From Tistlia consotensis USBA 355 (GTDB lineage Bacteria; Pseudomonadota; Alphaproteobacteria; Kiloniellales; DSM-21159): DNA of 45,633 bases. The DNA is taken from NCBI RefSeq assembly GCF_900177295.1, contig NZ_FWZX01000044.1, positions 1 to 45,633 on the forward strand, written 5' to 3'. Below the pieces are notes generated by a model. The model saw only the letters and a list, made by a program, of their open reading frames with translations. It had not been told where the DNA came from and searched no databases. Below, in pieces: positions 8,101-16,847 of this stretch (position 1 is the first letter of the stretch; the number at the start of each line of letters is the position of its first letter). The position numbers and the translations under genes were made by a program.

Positions 8101-9459
8101 TCAGTCGTCCTTGTCGTTGAGGGAGGGATTGGCGCCGTTGCCGGGCCGGTCACCGTCCTTGATGGCTTGGGTGGCGGTCTGCCGATGGGCGCGCGCCGCC
8201 TGTTCGGAGCGCAGGCGATTTGCCCACTCGGGCGCGGTGTTGGCGGGCACGGAACCGGAGGGGGCGCTCGCCAATGCGGCGTTTGCCTCCGACATGGAGA
8301 CGGTCGGCGTGCCGCCTGTGGCCGTCCAGGCGCCACGGCGCCCGGCATCGGCGCTTTCCTTCAGAGAGGAGGTGGCGCGACCCGCTACACGGCGCGCGGC
8401 GTTTGTGGCAGCTCCGCCGGCAGCGCGCGCCATGCCACCGGCGCCGGCCGCGACGCCTGCCATGCCGGACGTCCCGGAGGTCACCTGTCCCAGTTGGTAG
8501 GCGGAAGAAGCGGCAGACCCCATCGCCGTGCCCGCACGGATGGCGGCAAGACCGCCGCCAGCGGCCATGCGCGCGCCGGCAAGCGCCGCCCCGCCGGCGA
8601 GCATGGTCGCGCCCACCGCGGCGCCGGTCGCTCCGAGGGCGGCACCGGCGCCGAGCTGTGGCGCTCCGGAAACGAGACCGGAGGCGATGCCGGGGCCAAA
8701 GATACCGAGACCGAGCAGCGCAAGGGCGCCCAGCACCTGCGACATGGCGGCGGCAAGGTCCGGTTCCTGCCCCTGAAGACCGCCCGCGAAGGAGGCGAAC
8801 AGCGTCGAGCCGATGCCGACGATGACGGCGAGCACCATCACCTTGATGCCGGAGGCAATCACGTTGCCGAGAACCCGTTCGGCGAGGAACGACGTCTTGT
8901 TCCAGAGCGCGAAGGGAACCAACACGAAACCAGCGAGCGTCGTCAGTTTGAACTCGAGCACCGTGATGAAGAGCTGGATCGCCAGAATGAAGAAGGCGAT
9001 GAGGACCAGGAACCAGGCCAGCAGCAGGACGAAGACAGTGAGCGCGTTGCCGAAGATTTCCGGGAAGCCGACGAGATTGCCGACCTGATCGATGAGCGGA
9101 TACGCCGCCTCATAGCCGGTGGCGGCGATCTTGCCGGGCTTGAGCAGATCGTCGGCGGCCAGCGTGCCGGGCGCGGCCTGTATGCCGAGACCGGAAAAGG
9201 ACCTGTAGATGATCTCGGCAAGGTCCTGGAAGTTGTTGAGGATCAGCGCGAAGACTCCGACATAGAGCACCTTCCGGATCAGGCGCCCGATGATATTGTC
9301 CTCGCCGCCCAGCGCCCAGAACAGGCCCGCCAGCGTGATGTCGATGCCGATGAGGATGGTGGTGAGGAAGGCGACGTCGCCCGACAGGAGTCCGAAGCCG
9401 CTGTCGATATAGCGGCTGAAGGTCTCCATGAACCGGTCGATGATGCCGAGATCGTTCAT
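8101..9459 (-). CDS. trbL: TrbL, VirB6-like polytopic membrane protein
   Basis: This 452-residue protein has several hydrophobic helices in its first 270 residues (FLTTILIGIDITLAGLFWAL, LTVFVLLLAWFLVLIAFFIL, GIKVMVLAVIVGIGSTLFAS). A long Gly/Ala-rich and then polar C-terminal tail follows, typical of TrbL/VirB6 proteins. TrbL is thought to form part of the inner-membrane DNA channel. It lies 21 bp after trbJ; the trbK gene often found in this spot is missing. Confidence 0.94.
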   Translation of the reverse strand: MNDLGIIDRFMETFSRYIDSGFGLLSGDVAFLTTILIGIDITLAGLFWALGGEDNIIGRLIRKVLYVGVFALILNNFQDLAEIIYRSFSGLGIQAAPGTLAADDLLKPGKIAATGYEAAYPLIDQVGNLVGFPEIFGNALTVFVLLLAWFLVLIAFFILAIQLFITVLEFKLTTLAGFVLVPFALWNKTSFLAERVLGNVIASGIKVMVLAVIVGIGSTLFASFAGGLQGQEPDLAAAMSQVLGALALLGLGIFGPGIASGLVSGAPQLGAGAALGATGAAVGATMLAGGAALAGARMAAGGGLAAIRAGTAMGSAASSAYQLGQVTSGTSGMAGVAAGAGGMARAAGGAATNAARRVAGRATSSLKESADAGRRGAWTATGGTPTVSMSEANAALASAPSGSVPANTAPEWANRLRSEQAARAHRQTATQAIKDGDRPGNGANPSLNDKDD

Positions 9460-9480
9460 CGCGCGCCGCCTCCCCGCCCG

Positions 9481-10194
9481 TCAGTTCCCGGAATAGGCGG
9501 AGCCGGAACCGAGGAACCTGCGCGTGGTCTTGCGCGCCGCTTCCTCCGCCTGCGCCTTGCGCGCGGCGTCTTCGGCCTCGGCCCGGTAATGGGCGGCCAT
9601 CAGCGTCTGGCTCTGCATCTGCTGCTTGGTCGAGAGCGCAATGAGCTGATTGGCAGCCTGCTGCGCCTGCAGCGCCCCGACGGCGCCCTGGCTCCGACTG
9701 ACGAGATCGGTGAGCAGCCCTTCGTCGGCGCGCACGTTCTCGACGATCTGCGACTGTACCTGCATGGTCTGGCGGAAAGCGTTCATGGCGCTCAGCCAGC
9801 GTTCGCGCGCGGCGGTGGCCATGTCGCTGACCGAGACACTCGCGTCGTAGCTGTCGGGATATCGCTGCCGCCACTGGCCTTCGAGCTGAGTCAGGTCGAA
9901 GCTGAGGCCGTCCGCCTGCATCATCAGCCCGTCGATGCGGTTCAGCGCCCCCTGGAGTTGACCGAGTGAGGAGAAGTCCAGCCGTTGAAGGTTCCTTGCC
10001 ATGTTCTGCAACATGACCGCCTGGTTCTGGAGCTGCTGGATCTGGTTGTTGATCTGCTCCAGGGCACGGGCGGCCTGCAGGACACTCTGGCCATAGTTGG
10101 TGGCATCGAAGACCGGCCAGGCGGCATGACCCGCCTGCGGCAGAACGACGACAAGGGATGCGGCGACGAGCGCCGCCAGAGTCCGGCGTTTCAT
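9481..10194 (-). CDS. trbJ: TrbJ, VirB5-like pilus-associated protein
   Basis: This 237-residue protein has a Sec signal peptide (MKRRTLAALVAASLVVVLPQ, cleavage after AGHA) and long amphipathic helices rich in Gln and Leu (INNQIQQLQNQAVMLQNMAR), as in VirB5/TrbJ proteins. These act at the pilus tip or base in cell contact. The ATG at 10194 overlaps the trbE stop. The C-terminus is Ala/Glu/Arg-rich coiled coil. An intact copy of normal length. Confidence 0.92.
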   Translation of the reverse strand: MKRRTLAALVAASLVVVLPQAGHAAWPVFDATNYGQSVLQAARALEQINNQIQQLQNQAVMLQNMARNLQRLDFSSLGQLQGALNRIDGLMMQADGLSFDLTQLEGQWRQRYPDSYDASVSVSDMATAARERWLSAMNAFRQTMQVQSQIVENVRADEGLLTDLVSRSQGAVGALQAQQAANQLIALSTKQQMQSQTLMAAHYRAEAEDAARKAQAEEAARKTTRRFLGSGSAYSGN

Positions 10195-12656
10195 GGTGTT
10201 GGCTCCTGTGCTTGGGGAGAGAATTGGCCGAGCAGTTCCGCGGCCCAATCGAGGCCGCGCGCCTTCAGGAATTCGGCGGCGAAGGCCTCCGGGCCGTGCT
10301 CGGCGAGGATGCTGTCGATGAGCGTCTGGCAGGCCGGATCGGAGGCGCCGCAGAGCGCCAGCGCCACGGGACCGAGGCCCAGATCGAACAGCCGGTTGCC
10401 GCGGCGCGATTGCAGGTAGTAGTGCCGTTTTGGCGTTGCCTGCGCGATCAGCTCGATCTGCCGATCGTTGAGACCGAAGCGCCCATAAGCCGCCCGTGCC
10501 TGGGGTTCGATAGCCCGGTCATTGGGCAGGAAAATGCGCTGCGGGCAGGACTCGATGATGGCGGGCGCGATAGAGCTGTCGGCCACGTCCGCCAGCGACT
10601 GCGTCGCGAAGATCACCGACACGTTCTTCTTGCGCAGCACCTTCAGCCATTCGCGGATGCGGGCGGCGAAGAGCGGGTTGTCGAGATAGACCCAGGCCTC
10701 GTCGAGGATGAGCAGCGTCGGCCGCCCGTCGAACCGTTCCTCCAGCCGGTGGAAGAGGTAGGTCAGCACCGGCAGGACGACACCGGCCTCGTGCATCAAT
10801 TCTTCGGTCTCGAAACATTGGACGTCGGACAGCGCCAGCCGATCCTCGGCGGCGTCGAGCAGCCGGCCGAAGGGGCCGTCGAGCGTGTAGGGCTGGAGCG
10901 CGGCCTTGAGGGCATTGGCCTGGACAAGGACGGACAGGCCGGTGAGCGTGCGCTCCTCGGCCGGCGCGGCGGCGAGGTTGTTGAGCGCCGACCAGACGGC
11001 CTCCTTCACCTCCGGCGTGACGATGACACGCTCATGGGCGAGCAGCGCGCCGATCCATTCCGCCGCCCAGCTTCGCGTCGCCGGATCGTCAATGTCGCGG
11101 AGCGGCTGGAAGGCGAGCGCGTTCATGATGTCATCAGGGGCAGCGCCGAGCGCATGATGCTCCCCACCCATGGCGAGCACGGCGGCGCGCGCCGAATTGC
11201 CCTTGTCGAAGATGGTGACCTGGGAACCGGCATAGCGCCGGAATTGCAGCGCGATCAGCGACAAGAACACCGACTTGCCGGCCCCGGTCGGGCCGACGAT
11301 CAGCATGTGACCCACATCGCCCACATGGGTGGAAAGGCGGAACGGCGTGGAGCCGGAGGTCTCGGAGTGAAGCAGCGGCGGCCCGTCGAGATGGGTATTG
11401 CGCGCCGGCCCGGCCCACACCGCCGAGAGCGGCATGAGGTGCGCGAGGTTCAGGGTGTGGACGAGCGGCTGCCGGACATTGGCGTAAGCCTGCCCCGGCA
11501 GCGAACCGAGCCAGGCTTCGACGGCATTCACCGTTTCCCGAATGCAGGTGAAGCCGAGTCCATTGACGATGCGCTCGACGGCGCGGACCTTTTCTTCCGC
11601 CGCCTCGCGGTCCTCGTCCCAGACTGTGACGGTCGTCGTCAGATAGCCGAAGCCGACATGATCGCCGCCGAGAGCCTGCAGAGCGGCGTCTGCATCGAGC
11701 GCCTTGTTGTCGGCGTCGCTGTCGACCAATGCGGCAGGTTCGTTGGTCAGCACCTCGCGCAGGATGGCGGTGATCGACTTGCGCTTGGCGAACCACTGCC
11801 GGCGCAGGCGCGTGAGCACCTTCGTCGCCGCGGTCTTGTCCAGGGGCAAGAAGCGGGTGACCCAGCGATAGGCAAAGTCCTGATGGTTCAGTGCGTCGAG
11901 GATGCCGGGGCGGGTCGCGTTCGGAAAACCGAGGATCGTCAGCGTCCGCAAATGCCGATCGCCCAGCATCGGCTCCAGGCCGCCGGTCAAGGGCGTATCG
12001 ACCAGCACGCCGTCGAGATACATCGGCGCTTCGGGCACGGCGACGGGATGGCGCTTCATCGAAACGACCCCGTGCAGAAAGGTCAGCGTCTCGGCATCGT
12101 CGAGCGCGCGGACCTCCGGCAGAAAACCGCTAAGCAAGTCCAGAACCCGCTCGCTCTCGTCCCGGAACCGGGCCAGCTCCTGTCGCCAGTTCCGGACGCC
12201 GCTGTCCCCTTCCCCCTTCCGGCCTGAATCCAGCAGCGCATTCTCGGCGCGCGCCTGCGCATCCGGCGGCGACATATAGAGAAGAGTGAGGTGATAGCGG
12301 CTTTCGAAATGCCGGCCCTGCCGTCCTTCTTCAAAGGCCGCGCGGCGTTCCTCATCGATGAGCCATGAGGCCGCGTCCGGGAAGTTGGACCGCGGATAAT
12401 CCTGCGCCTCAAGCCGTTCCGCCTCGAAGAAGAGCGCCCAGCCAGAGCCGAGACGCTTGAGGGCATTGTTGGCCCGTGCGCAAAGGCCGACCAGTTCGGC
12501 CTCCGTCGCGCTTTCGAGATCGGAGCCGCGAAAGCGGAAGGTGCGCTGGAAACTGCCGTCCTTGTTGAGGACGATGCCGGGCGCGATCAGCGCCGCCCAG
12601 GGCAGCAGGTCCGCGAGCCGGTCGGCGCGGTTGCGGTATTCGGCCAGATTCAGCAT
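10191..12656 (-). CDS. trbE: TrbE, VirB4-like ATPase of the mating channel
   Basis: This 821-residue ATPase begins MLNLAEYRNRADRLADLLPW. It has a Walker A motif GPTGAGKS near residue 455 and a Walker B LLILDEAW near residue 650, followed by a Q-containing sensor (VIFATQSLADV). VirB4 proteins energise pilus assembly and substrate transfer at the inner membrane. The start at 12656 lies within the last codons of trbD, so translation is coupled. Longer in-frame starts upstream lack this relation. Length matches the family. Confidence 0.96.
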   Translation of the reverse strand: MLNLAEYRNRADRLADLLPWAALIAPGIVLNKDGSFQRTFRFRGSDLESATEAELVGLCARANNALKRLGSGWALFFEAERLEAQDYPRSNFPDAASWLIDEERRAAFEEGRQGRHFESRYHLTLLYMSPPDAQARAENALLDSGRKGEGDSGVRNWRQELARFRDESERVLDLLSGFLPEVRALDDAETLTFLHGVVSMKRHPVAVPEAPMYLDGVLVDTPLTGGLEPMLGDRHLRTLTILGFPNATRPGILDALNHQDFAYRWVTRFLPLDKTAATKVLTRLRRQWFAKRKSITAILREVLTNEPAALVDSDADNKALDADAALQALGGDHVGFGYLTTTVTVWDEDREAAEEKVRAVERIVNGLGFTCIRETVNAVEAWLGSLPGQAYANVRQPLVHTLNLAHLMPLSAVWAGPARNTHLDGPPLLHSETSGSTPFRLSTHVGDVGHMLIVGPTGAGKSVFLSLIALQFRRYAGSQVTIFDKGNSARAAVLAMGGEHHALGAAPDDIMNALAFQPLRDIDDPATRSWAAEWIGALLAHERVIVTPEVKEAVWSALNNLAAAPAEERTLTGLSVLVQANALKAALQPYTLDGPFGRLLDAAEDRLALSDVQCFETEELMHEAGVVLPVLTYLFHRLEERFDGRPTLLILDEAWVYLDNPLFAARIREWLKVLRKKNVSVIFATQSLADVADSSIAPAIIESCPQRIFLPNDRAIEPQARAAYGRFGLNDRQIELIAQATPKRHYYLQSRRGNRLFDLGLGPVALALCGASDPACQTLIDSILAEHGPEAFAAEFLKARGLDWAAELLGQFSPQAQEPTP

Positions 12657-12919
12657 CGCCACCACCCCCGTTGACGCAGGTGGCGGGCGAGCACGAGCAG
12701 GAAGTCCGGATCGCGCCGGGCCGCAAAAACGCTGAGCGTATGCCCGGCGACGAACAGGCCGAGACCGGCAATCCATTGCTGGAGACCGAGGCCGATGGCG
12801 GCCGCGAGCGTGCCATTGAGGATGGCGACGGCCCGCGGCGCGCCGCCAAGCAGGATCGGCTCGGTCAGCGCGCGATGGACGGGGATTTCGAAGCCTTCGA
12901 TGTGGCGGGCAGCATTCAT
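12650..12919 (-). CDS. trbD: TrbD, VirB3-like small membrane protein
   Basis: This 89-residue protein starts MNAARHIEGFEIPVHRALTE, the usual opening of TrbD/VirB3. One or two hydrophobic helices follow (AVAILNGTLAAAIGLGLQQW, IAGLGLFVAGHTLSVFAARR). It partners TrbE at the inner membrane. The ATG at 12919 overlaps the trbC stop as ATGA, and its end overlaps the trbE start by 7 bp. Confidence 0.94.
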   Translation of the reverse strand: MNAARHIEGFEIPVHRALTEPILLGGAPRAVAILNGTLAAAIGLGLQQWIAGLGLFVAGHTLSVFAARRDPDFLLVLARHLRQRGWWRC

Positions 12920-13227
12920 CAGACGAGCGCCCCGCCGCCGAAGGAGAAGAAGGAGAGGAAGAAGCTCGACGCCGCGAAGGCGATGGACAGGCCGAAGACG
13001 ATCTGGATCAGCCGCCGGAAACCGCCCGAGGTCTCGCCGAAGGCGAGCGTGAGGCCGGTGATGATGATGATGATCACCGCGACGATCTTGGCTACCGGTC
13101 CCTGAACCGATTCCAGGATGCGCTGGAGCGGTTCTTCCCACGGCATGCCGGATCCGGCCGCATAGGCCGGGGCCGTGAGCAGAAACGTGAGGGCGGTAGC
13201 CGACAGAAATCGGAGCTTTTTGCGCAT
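12919..13227 (-). CDS. trbC: TrbC, VirB2-like major pilin
   Basis: This 102-residue prepilin has a signal peptide with likely cleavage after AYA at residue 23. Two hydrophobic helices follow, at about residues 46-63 and 73-95, separated by a short polar loop (FGETSGGFRR), the standard VirB2/TrbC layout. In RP4 the pilin is matured by the TraF peptidase, and a TraF-like peptidase is encoded at 27301-27804. The gene is 12 bp downstream of trbB. Confidence 0.94.
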   Translation of the reverse strand: MRKKLRFLSATALTFLLTAPAYAAGSGMPWEEPLQRILESVQGPVAKIVAVIIIIITGLTLAFGETSGGFRRLIQIVFGLSIAFAASSFFLSFFSFGGGALV

Positions 13228-13239
13228 GGATATGTCCTT

Positions 13240-14205
13240 TCATGAGAGCGATTGCAGTTGGGGCAGGGAAAGCGTGGTCACCGCGTAATCGCCGTTGGCG
13301 TCGAGGCCGGTGACTTCGGCGATGGTCTCGATGCGGCGGGATGAGCCGCGCCCGGCGATGAACACGACGAGATCGATCGCCTCCGCGATCAGGCGACGCG
13401 GGATGACGCTGACGCTCTCTTGGACGAGCTGCTCGATCCGGTAGAGGGCGGCATGGGCGGAGTTGGCATGCACGGTGGCGATGCCGCCCGGATGGCCGGT
13501 ATTCCAGGCCTTGAGCATGTCGAGCGCTTCGGCGCCCCGCACCTCGCCGACGACGATGCGGTCGGGGCGCAGGCGCAGGGTCGAGCGCACCAGGTCAGCC
13601 ATCGACACCGCGCCCGCGCGGGTTCTGAGCGCCACGCAATCCTCAGCCGCGCATTGCAGCTCGCGCGTGTCCTCGATGAGAATCACCCGTTCGTCGCAGT
13701 TGGCGATCTCGGCAAGCAGCGCATTGGCAAGCGTGGTCTTGCCCGAAGAGGTTCCGCCCGCGACCAGGATGTTCTTTCGCTCCCGCACGGCCTGCCTGAG
13801 GGCATCGGCCTGGATCGGGACCATGATCTGGGCACGGACGTAATCAGTCAGCGTGAAGATCTTCGCCGCTGGCTTGCGGATGGCGAAACACGGTGCCGGC
13901 GAAACCGGCGGCAAGACGCCTTGGAAGCGCTCTCCCGATGGCAGCTCGGCGCTGACAATGGGATTGTCCGCATGCACTTCGGCGCGGACATGGGAGGCGA
14001 CAAGGCGGATGATCCGCTCGGTTTCGGAGGGGTGAACACGCAGGCCGGCGTGGCTTCGCCCCTCACCGAGCCGGTCGATCCAGAGCCTGCCGTCGGGGTT
14101 GACCATCACCTCGATAACGGCGGGGTCGGACAGGGCCTCGGCAATTGCCGGCCCCATGGCGGTCTTCAGCATGGTGCGGCGGCGTTCTTCGGCGGTCGTG
14201 CTCAT
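13240..14205 (-). CDS. trbB: TrbB, VirB11-like secretion ATPase
   Basis: This 321-residue ATPase has a Walker A motif GGTSSGKT at about residues 150-157. It also has the Asp box (ILIEDTRELQC), a Walker B region (RIVVGEVRGAEALDMLKAWN) and the His box (GGIATVHANSAHAAL). VirB11 proteins are hexameric cytoplasmic ATPases that switch the channel between pilus assembly and DNA transfer. The ATG at 14205 overlaps the stop of the CopG-like gene. All motifs are intact. Confidence 0.96.
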   Translation of the reverse strand: MSTTAEERRRTMLKTAMGPAIAEALSDPAVIEVMVNPDGRLWIDRLGEGRSHAGLRVHPSETERIIRLVASHVRAEVHADNPIVSAELPSGERFQGVLPPVSPAPCFAIRKPAAKIFTLTDYVRAQIMVPIQADALRQAVRERKNILVAGGTSSGKTTLANALLAEIANCDERVILIEDTRELQCAAEDCVALRTRAGAVSMADLVRSTLRLRPDRIVVGEVRGAEALDMLKAWNTGHPGGIATVHANSAHAALYRIEQLVQESVSVIPRRLIAEAIDLVVFIAGRGSSRRIETIAEVTGLDANGDYAVTTLSLPQLQSLS

Positions 14206-14603
14206 GGGTTTTCTTCTCCGTCCCTGGTGTCGAGCGAGCGCTTGCCGCCCGCGATCTGGCGGCCGACCTGCTCGACGAATTTCTGGTAGCGTTCCTGCGC
14301 GACCGCCTGTGTCGTCTTGTCCGGGATCGGCGTGTGCGCGTTGAAGGTGAGGTAGAGCCGCACGAAGAAGGCGAGGCTCTCGGTCAGGACGTCAATGTCG
14401 CGCCGGATGAGGTTGTTTTCGCGCGTCAGCCGGTCGAGCCGGATCCTCAGCGCCTCATCGAGCGCATGGGCGCCGCGGTGCCGGATGTAATGCCGGATCG
14501 CGTCGGTGATGATGGCTGACTTGGAGGCGCCGGGCTTGGCCGCCAGCGCTTCGAGCTCGGCGCTCGTGTCCTCGTCGATGTAGATGTTGTGGCGCGGCTT
14601 CAT
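14202..14603 (-). CDS. CopG-like ribbon-helix-helix regulator, first gene of the trb operon
   Basis: This 133-residue protein starts MKPRHNIYIDEDTSAELEAL and has a ribbon-helix-helix pattern over about 40 residues (beta strand HNIYI, then helices ending SKSAIITDAIRHYIRHR). A helical C-terminal part (IRLDRLTRENNLIRRDIDVL, SLAFFVRLYL) follows. CopG-like genes regularly sit between traG and trbB in this ICE family. It may repress the trb promoter, and a matching inverted repeat starts 6 bp upstream of its ATG. The regulatory role is inference. Confidence 0.88.
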   Translation of the reverse strand: MKPRHNIYIDEDTSAELEALAAKPGASKSAIITDAIRHYIRHRGAHALDEALRIRLDRLTRENNLIRRDIDVLTESLAFFVRLYLTFNAHTPIPDKTTQAVAQERYQKFVEQVGRQIAGGKRSLDTRDGEENP

Positions 14604-14608
14604 GCAGT

Positions 14609-14697
14609 CTTGCCCTGACGGTCTTGAAAAAGTCAGGACAAGGATCGCCGGATGCGCCGGAATCTCTTACGGCCTTTATGTACGACGGAATGCGATC
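14609..14697 (-). promoter_or_regulatory. Promoter/operator region of the copG-trb operon
   Basis: The gap between traG and the CopG-like gene has two elements. The first is an imperfect inverted repeat: CTTGCCCTGAC at 14609-14619 and GTCAGGACAAG at 14632-14642, one mismatch. The second is a 32-bp box at 14666-14697 with core GGCCTTTATGTACGACGG. The same two elements with the same 23-bp spacing occur upstream of traG, which supports shared control. The exact promoter boxes are not assigned. Confidence 0.65.
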
Positions 14698-14719
14698 ACA
14701 TGCGGATGTCTGCGCGGGA

Positions 14720-16663
14720 TCAGAATCCTTCGAGGATATCTTTCTCCGGCCCCATCGCTTCGTTGACGCCATAAACGCGCGCCGGCTTCGACAGCCGATC
14801 CAGGGCGCGCTTGTCAGCGACGACATCCGACTCGTCCACATCGAGCCCCGGAAGATCCGGCTGCCCCGGCTCGACGGGCTTCGCGATCTCTTCCTCCGCC
14901 AAGCCCGGGTGGCGCTGCTGCTGAAACCCGCCTTCCTCGCCAAGGAAACCGCGCTTAGTGCCGCCCTCGTCGGCAGGCATCAGGCGGTCGTCGGTATCGC
15001 GCACCTGGCCGCTCCAGTCGTCGGAGCGCGGTGCCGGCTTGTCCTCGTAGCCGCCTTCGGAAAGGTGTGGGGCCGGCAGAACACGCTGCGTGAAGTTCCG
15101 ATCTTCGTAATAGCGGAGCTTCTTCGCTCGAATCGGAGGCAGGCCGGAGACCAGCACCAGCTCGTCCGCGGACGGCAATTGCATCACCTCGCCGGGCGTC
15201 AGCAACGGACGCGCCGTCTCCTGCCGGCTGACCATGACATGCGACAGCCACGGCGCCAGCCGGTGGCCGGCATAGTTGCGTTGGGCGCGCAGTTCGGTCG
15301 CCGTTCCCAGCGCGTCGGAGATGCGTTTGGCCGTCCGCTCATCGTTTGACGAAAAGGCAATGCGCACATGGCAGTTGTCGAGGATGGCATTGTTCTCGCC
15401 ATAGGCCTTGGATATCTGATTGAGCGACTGCGCAATGAGATAGGCGCGGATGCCATATCCGGCCATGAAGGCCAGCGCCGTTTCGAAGAAATCGAGCCGC
15501 CCCAGCGCCGGGAACTCGTCGAGCATCATTATGAGCTGATGCTTGCGGGTCTTCCTCGGATCTCCTTCCAACCGCTCGGTCAATCGCCGCCCGATCTGGT
15601 TCAGGACCAGCCGCACCAGCGGTTTGGTGCGGGAGATGTCGGACGGCGGAATGACCAGATAAAGCGAGACCGGATGTTCGGCATCCATGAGATCGGCAAT
15701 GCGCCAGTCACAGGCCGAGGTCGTCGCCGCGACGGTAGGGTCGCGATAGAGGCCGAGGAAGGACATGGCGGTGGAGAGCACGCCCGAGCGCTCGTTCTCC
15801 GATTTGTTCAGCACCTCGCGCGCGGCCGAAGCCACGACCGGATGGACCCTCGGGTTCTTCGGCGTACCGATATGGTTGGTCGCCATCATTCGCCGCAGCG
15901 TCGCCGCGAAGGACCGGCGCGGATCGGACAGGAAGGTGGCAACACGCGCCAGTGTCTTCTCCTCTTCGGCGTACAGCACGTGCAGGATGGCGCCGACCAG
16001 CAAGGCGTGGCTGGTCTTTTCCCAATGGTTCCGGCGCTCGAGCGCGCCCTCGGGGTCAACCAGAATGTCGGCGATGTTCTGGACGTCGCGCACCTCGTCC
16101 GGCCCCTTGCGTACCTCCAGCAATGGATTGTAGCGGGCCGAGCGCGGGTCGGTCGGGTTGAACAGCAGGCAGTGCGAGAACTTCGCGCGCCAACCGGCGG
16201 TCAACTGCCAGTTCTCACCCTTGATGTCGTGGATCACCGCCGAACCGGTCCAGGTGAGCAGCGTCGGCACGACGAGTCCAACGCCCTTGCCAGAGCGTGT
16301 CGGCGCGAAGGCCATGACATGCTCCGGTCCGTCATGGCGCAGATACCGGTCCCTGAGCCGCCCAAGGAAGACCCCTGCCGGTCGGAACAGCCCGACCCGT
16401 TCGATCTCACGCGGCAAGGCCCAGCGCGACGAGCCGTAGGTGGTGACGAGCCGGCTCTGCCGCGCCCGCCAGAGGGAACCTGCGATCGCGGCGGCGCACC
16501 CCATGAAGCCGCTTCCCGCCGCCAGCATCCCGGCCTTGTCGAACACCTCCGGCGCATAGGCCTCGTAGAAATACCACCACTCGAACAGTTTCCATGGCTC
16601 ATAGACCCGCCAACCGAAGAGGTCGAACCACGGGCTGCCGAGCTGCGCCTGATAGCCCAGCAT
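14720..16663 (-). CDS. traG: TraG, VirD4-like coupling protein, N-terminally shortened by a nonsense codon
   Basis: This 647-residue coupling protein has a membrane helix near residues 46-66, Walker A PTRSGKG at about 121-127, a Walker B region (LIMMLDEFPALGRLDFFETA) and the late QSLNQI motif. It brings the relaxase-DNA complex to the Trb channel. The same frame is open upstream from an ATG at 16756, but a TGA at 16673-16675 interrupts it at codon 28. Related TraG proteins, as I recall them, have Trp there (ATQW), so this looks like TGG to TGA. The ATG at 16663 lies four codons after the TGA and could serve for reinitiation. The resulting protein would lack the first membrane helix. Everything downstream is intact. 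Confidence 0.9.
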   Translation of the reverse strand: MLGYQAQLGSPWFDLFGWRVYEPWKLFEWWYFYEAYAPEVFDKAGMLAAGSGFMGCAAAIAGSLWRARQSRLVTTYGSSRWALPREIERVGLFRPAGVFLGRLRDRYLRHDGPEHVMAFAPTRSGKGVGLVVPTLLTWTGSAVIHDIKGENWQLTAGWRAKFSHCLLFNPTDPRSARYNPLLEVRKGPDEVRDVQNIADILVDPEGALERRNHWEKTSHALLVGAILHVLYAEEEKTLARVATFLSDPRRSFAATLRRMMATNHIGTPKNPRVHPVVASAAREVLNKSENERSGVLSTAMSFLGLYRDPTVAATTSACDWRIADLMDAEHPVSLYLVIPPSDISRTKPLVRLVLNQIGRRLTERLEGDPRKTRKHQLIMMLDEFPALGRLDFFETALAFMAGYGIRAYLIAQSLNQISKAYGENNAILDNCHVRIAFSSNDERTAKRISDALGTATELRAQRNYAGHRLAPWLSHVMVSRQETARPLLTPGEVMQLPSADELVLVSGLPPIRAKKLRYYEDRNFTQRVLPAPHLSEGGYEDKPAPRSDDWSGQVRDTDDRLMPADEGGTKRGFLGEEGGFQQQRHPGLAEEEIAKPVEPGQPDLPGLDVDESDVVADKRALDRLSKPARVYGVNEAMGPEKDILEGF

Positions 16664-16672
16664 GTCCGCGCA

Positions 16673-16756
16673 TCACTGTGTCGCCGCCCACACGCCGAGA
16701 ATGACGATGGCGAACACAACGGTGATCTGGCCGATCAGTAGCTTGGTGGGGGTCAT
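16673..16756 (-). pseudogene. traG: 5' end of traG cut off by an in-frame TGA
   Basis: These 27 codons encode MTPTKLLIGQITVVFAIVIL and then GVWAATQ before TGA. The sequence is a typical TraG N-terminus with its first membrane helix, in the same frame as the main traG reading frame. It probably belonged to one gene with 14720-16663. Whether it is now a leader peptide coupled to the downstream start or a sequencing or assembly error cannot be told from the sequence. Confidence 0.75.
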
Positions 16757-16760
16757 GGGC

Positions 16761-16847
16761 CTTGTTCCGCTGTTCAAGACAAACTGAACAAGCTTCGCCC
16801 GACCTTGCAGAAGCGCTTATGGCCTTTATGTACGACGGGGTACGATC
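16761..16847 (-). promoter_or_regulatory. Promoter/operator region of traG, duplicate of the copG-trb one
   Basis: An inverted repeat with arms CTTGTTC (16761-16767) and GAACAAG (16786-16792) starts 5 bp upstream of the traG ATG. A 32-bp box with the core GGCCTTTATGTACGACGG follows at 16816-16847 and matches the box at 14666-14697 at 28 of 32 positions. Order and spacing are the same as upstream of the CopG-like gene. Confidence 0.65.

Noticed and set aside
16673-16675. Selenocysteine or programmed readthrough at the traG TGA
   Set aside because: The expected residue is Trp, no SECIS-like hairpin is evident after it, and no selenocysteine genes are known for this family.
16764-16775. LexA-like GTTC-N4-GTTC upstream of traG
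   Set aside because: The alphaproteobacterial SOS box is GTTC-N7-GTTC; the spacing here is four bases, so SOS control is not supported.
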